From NCBI GenBank assembly GCA_023228445.1, contig JALOBD010000136.1:1-5701 (forward strand): a stretch of 5,701 nucleotides of DNA. The letters run 5' to 3'. Below the pieces are notes generated by a model. That model did no database searches, was not told where the DNA came from, and worked only from the letters and a program-made list of their open reading frames with translations. How positions within the stretch are numbered: position 1 is the stretch's first letter; each line of letters begins with the position of its first letter. The translations under genes were made by a program, and so were the position numbers. The DNA is from Sphaerochaeta sp. Lineage in GTDB: Bacteria; Spirochaetota; Spirochaetia; Sphaerochaetales; Sphaerochaetaceae. Shown here in pieces: positions 5,683 through 5,701 of this stretch.

Positions 5683-5701
5683 GGGCCCATGATAGCAGAA
5701 G

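Overview
The window is about 5.7 kb of compact, moderately GC-rich bacterial DNA with a strong preference for G or C at third codon positions. It holds six complete protein genes and no RNA gene, IS element or CRISPR array that I can see. Gene content (Fe-dependent alcohol dehydrogenase, DUF362 protein, DUF1893 protein, FCD-type GntR regulator) suggests a fermentative anaerobe. The style of the proteins recalls Sphaerochaeta-like spirochaetes or anaerobic Firmicutes, but this is an impression and nothing in the window proves it.

Left part (1-854): an unresolved edge of about 140 bp, then a promoter, an operator-like palindrome, a very strong ribosome binding site, and a gene for an Asp/Glu-racemase-superfamily protein (195-854, +) that keeps only one of the two usual catalytic cysteines. 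It converges on a two-gene minus-strand operon (2698 to 951) whose genes overlap by ATGA: an FCD-family GntR regulator followed by a DUF362 protein with a four-cysteine C-terminus.

Centre (2699-4471): the regulator gene is divergent from an iron-type alcohol dehydrogenase gene (3194-4471, +). The intergenic region is about 500 bp and contains a promoter for each direction. A perfect TTGTATACAA palindrome sits at the predicted dehydrogenase start site. A one-mismatch copy overlaps the racemase-family promoter and a two-mismatch copy lies just upstream of the regulator's own promoter. The simplest reading is one small regulon of dehydrogenase, DUF362 protein, racemase-like protein and regulator, probably for breakdown of a small hydroxylated or carboxylated compound. 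The inducer and substrate cannot be read from the sequence. The dehydrogenase has an unusually long leader of about 300 bp with a perfect Shine-Dalgarno sequence that serves no start codon, so the leader may hold a decayed gene.

Right part (4472-5701): a long bidirectional hairpin terminator separates the dehydrogenase from an unrelated minus-strand housekeeping pair, rlmE (23S rRNA 2'-O-methyltransferase) and a DUF1893 protein, again joined by an ATGA overlap. The boundary between accessory metabolic cluster and housekeeping operon is therefore at about position 4600.
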